Assembly: GCF_029633915.1 (NCBI RefSeq) | Contig: NZ_CP091092.1 | Location: forward strand, 744,001-808,000 | Source: Methanomicrobium antiquum | GTDB lineage: Archaea > Halobacteriota > Methanomicrobia > Methanomicrobiales > Methanomicrobiaceae | Direction: 5' to 3' | DNA length: 64,000 nt | Shown here: positions 62,239 through 64,000 of the stretch, in pieces | How the letters are laid out: each line of letters starts with the position of its first letter | Numbering within the stretch: position 1 is the stretch's first letter | Position numbers and translations under genes: made by a program | Notes under the pieces: model-generated | Told to the model about the DNA's origin: nothing | Database searches by the model: none | What the model saw: the letters and a program-made list of their open reading frames with translations, nothing else

Positions 62239-64000
62239 ATGAGCAAAGAAGGACCAACACCTGCAATGAGGCAGTTTTACGAAATAAAGAAGAAATATCC
62301 GGGAACTGTTCTTTTTTTTCAGATGGGTGACTTCTATGAAACTTTTGGCGAAGATGCAGAAGTAGTTTCAAGAGAACTGGAAATTACCTTAACATCCAGA
62401 GGAAGGGATTTGAATGGTGAAAAAATGCCTCTCGCAGGTGTTCCCATTCATGCCGGAGAATCCTATATTGCACGCCTTGTTCGAAAAGGTTACAGAGTTG
62501 CCGTATGCGACCAGATAGAGGATCCTAAAAAAGCCAAAGGAATTGTAAAACGTGATGTTGTCCGTATCATAACTCCCGGAACAATAATTGATTCCGGAAT
62601 GCTTGGAGATTCAGGCCCGTCATATCTGATGTCGATATTTCCTGACAAAAAAAGGGAAGAATATGGAATTGCTTTTCTGGACATATCAACAGGAGAATTT
62701 TTTATAACATCCTGTGACTCCTCTTTTGGATTATCAGATTTAAATTCAGAAATTGTAAAGTACCGTCCTTCTGAGTGTATTGTTCCTTCTTTTTCATCTG
62801 ATGATTTAACCGGCAATCTCGAAAATTATGGAATTATAGTAACAAAATGTGCTGACTCTTCATTTGAACTTGAAAACGCAGAAAATTACCTTAAAAATCA
62901 GTTCAAAGTTTCATCCCTAGAGGGTTATGGATGTATCGGAATGGATAATGCAGTTCGTGCGGCAGGTTCATGTCTGCTTTATGCCTGTGAAACCCAGATG
63001 ACAGAACTTGACCACATCAGGGGTTTCTCCACAAAAATAACATCAGGAAATATGTTTCTTGATGCAATAACACTCAGAAACCTGGAGGTTTTGGAAAACA
63101 TCAGATCAAAAGGTGTTGATACATCATTATTTGGAATACTAAATGAGACAAAAACACCGATGGGGAGCAGAATATTACGAAAATTCCTGACTGCTCCTTT
63201 AATTGATAAAGAAGAAATAGAAAATCGTCTTGATGCAGTTTCATATTTTATCAACCTCCCTCTGCTTCGTGATTCTGTAAGATCAGGCCTTAATAGATTT
63301 TCAGATATTGAAAGAATTGCTGGCAGAATATCATATGGAAATGCAGGACCGCGTGATCTTCTGGCACTAAAAAATTCACTTGAAAAAGCATCTTATGTAA
63401 AAGAGTCATTTTTGTTATCTGAATTAAAAAAACCTCAGCTGATTACAAAATCACTTGAAAACATAAGTGATATGGAAAACCTTCGTTCATTAATTGAAAG
63501 TGCAATCTGTGATGAGCCTCCAGTTTTAGCAAGAAACGGTGGAGTGATAAAAGAAGGTTATGATAAATCACTTGATAATTTAAGAAATATCTCTATATCC
63601 GGAAAAGACTGGATTGCCTCATTTCAACAGACAGAACGTGAAAGGACAGGAATAAAATCATTGAAAGTCGGCTACAATAAAGTTTTTGGCTATTTTATTG
63701 AAGTAACAAAATCAAATATCAGACAGGTGCCGCCTGAATACATAAGAAAACAGACAACTGCGAATGGTGAGAGATATACAATTCCAAAATTACAGGAAAA
63801 AGAATCTTTGATTACAAATGCAGAAGAAAAATTAACAGCCCTTGAATATGAGCTTTATCAGAATTTAATTGAAAAACTTAAGGTTCACATAGATACAATT
63901 CAGAAAACTGCGAGAAACATAGGTCTGATTGATGTTTATTGCACTCTTGCAGGGATTTCTCATTCAAACAATTATGTTCGTCCGGTAATTGAGGATTCAA
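62239..64000 (+). CDS. mutS: DNA mismatch repair protein MutS (N-terminal part)
   Basis: The first 587 residues of MutS; the frame runs off the right edge. MutS recognises mismatches and small loops and recruits MutL. The mismatch-binding motif is visible as QMGDFYETFGEDA near the N-terminus. Then come LTSRGRDLNGEKMPLAGVP, the connector domain with DISTGEFF, the lever region with LRNLEVLENIRSKG, and VGYNKVFGYFIEVTKSN in the core/clamp part. The ATPase domain is beyond the window. ATG 62239 is used; an in-frame ATG at 62188 would add 17 residues. MutS in archaea is patchy and often thought to come from bacteria. Confidence 0.95.
   Translation, partial: MSKEGPTPAMRQFYEIKKKYPGTVLFFQMGDFYETFGEDAEVVSRELEITLTSRGRDLNGEKMPLAGVPIHAGESYIARLVRKGYRVAVCDQIEDPKKAKGIVKRDVVRIITPGTIIDSGMLGDSGPSYLMSIFPDKKREEYGIAFLDISTGEFFITSCDSSFGLSDLNSEIVKYRPSECIVPSFSSDDLTGNLENYGIIVTKCADSSFELENAENYLKNQFKVSSLEGYGCIGMDNAVRAAGSCLLYACETQMTELDHIRGFSTKITSGNMFLDAITLRNLEVLENIRSKGVDTSLFGILNETKTPMGSRILRKFLTAPLIDKEEIENRLDAVSYFINLPLLRDSVRSGLNRFSDIERIAGRISYGNAGPRDLLALKNSLEKASYVKESFLLSELKKPQLITKSLENISDMENLRSLIESAICDEPPVLARNGGVIKEGYDKSLDNLRNISISGKDWIASFQQTERERTGIKSLKVGYNKVFGYFIEVTKSNIRQVPPEYIRKQTTANGERYTIPKLQEKESLITNAEEKLTALEYELYQNLIEKLKVHIDTIQKTARNIGLIDVYCTLAGISHSNNYVRPVIEDS

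Overview
The window reads as the chromosome of a methanogenic archaeon, most likely of the order Methanomicrobiales. The evidence is an archaeal ribosome/RNase P/proteasome gene cluster, a tRNA-dependent cysteine pathway gene (SepCysS), CofD for coenzyme F420, the methanogen families DUF1890/DUF1894, DUF5806 and DUF2150, an archaeal-type UbiX/UbiD/aconitase-X mevalonate cluster, an intron-bearing tRNA-Tyr, and AT-rich DNA. The genus is inferred only loosely (Methanoplanus/Methanomicrobium-like).

Layout. 1-5.2 kb: the end of moaC, then a dense information-processing operon (L15e, Rnp3, Rnp2, PsmA, Sdo1, L37Ae, RpoP, Brix, Pcc1, prefoldin beta). The exosome genes often found in this archaeal cluster are not here. 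5.6-8.9 kb: an unrecognised two-gene module (multispanning membrane protein with a proline-rich stalk and coiled coil, then a zinc-ribbon protein). 9-13.3 kb: an iron-type ABC transporter and a beta-propeller lipoprotein. 13.6-14.7 kb: three tRNAs and two GC-rich hairpins. 14.8-18.8 kb: SepCysS with a small helical partner, convergent ThiI, then DUF2150/DUF5814. 19.1-26.4 kb: a flippase, a complete IS1634-type element with terminal and target repeats, an exported nuclease-like protein, a YkgJ protein, and a second IS whose transposase has a stop at codon 6.

26.5-31.2 kb holds a VWA/PP2C/kinase triad of the TerY-P type. 31.3-37.5 kb holds UDP-sugar genes, a MerR regulator and membrane or exported proteins. 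37.7-39.7 kb pairs a PUA/PP-loop protein with HisH. Then come tRNA-Pro, a MinD-like ATPase with a coiled-coil membrane partner, a multispanning membrane protein, CofD and an HD hydrolase. 45.5-48.5 kb is the UbiX-UbiD-AcnX operon. 50.2-54.4 kb has DUF1890-DUF1894-MntP and a CbiMNQO-type metal transporter. 55-59.2 kb has an OGG-type glycosylase, GlmM, a MobB-MoaE fusion and DUF5806. 60-64 kb has XerA and the start of mutS.

Intergenic DNA is rich in small mobile or repeated sequences: two MITE-like elements with exact target duplications (54.7 and 60.1 kb), a solo IS end (59.8 kb), and a four-copy double-hairpin repeat (18.9, 24.7, 41.7 and 49.9 kb). The strongest candidates for undescribed biology are the two-gene membrane module, the TerY-P triad with its extra domains, the PUA/PP-loop enzyme, and the GC-rich hairpin pair. 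All function calls come from reading motifs by eye; no database search was run.
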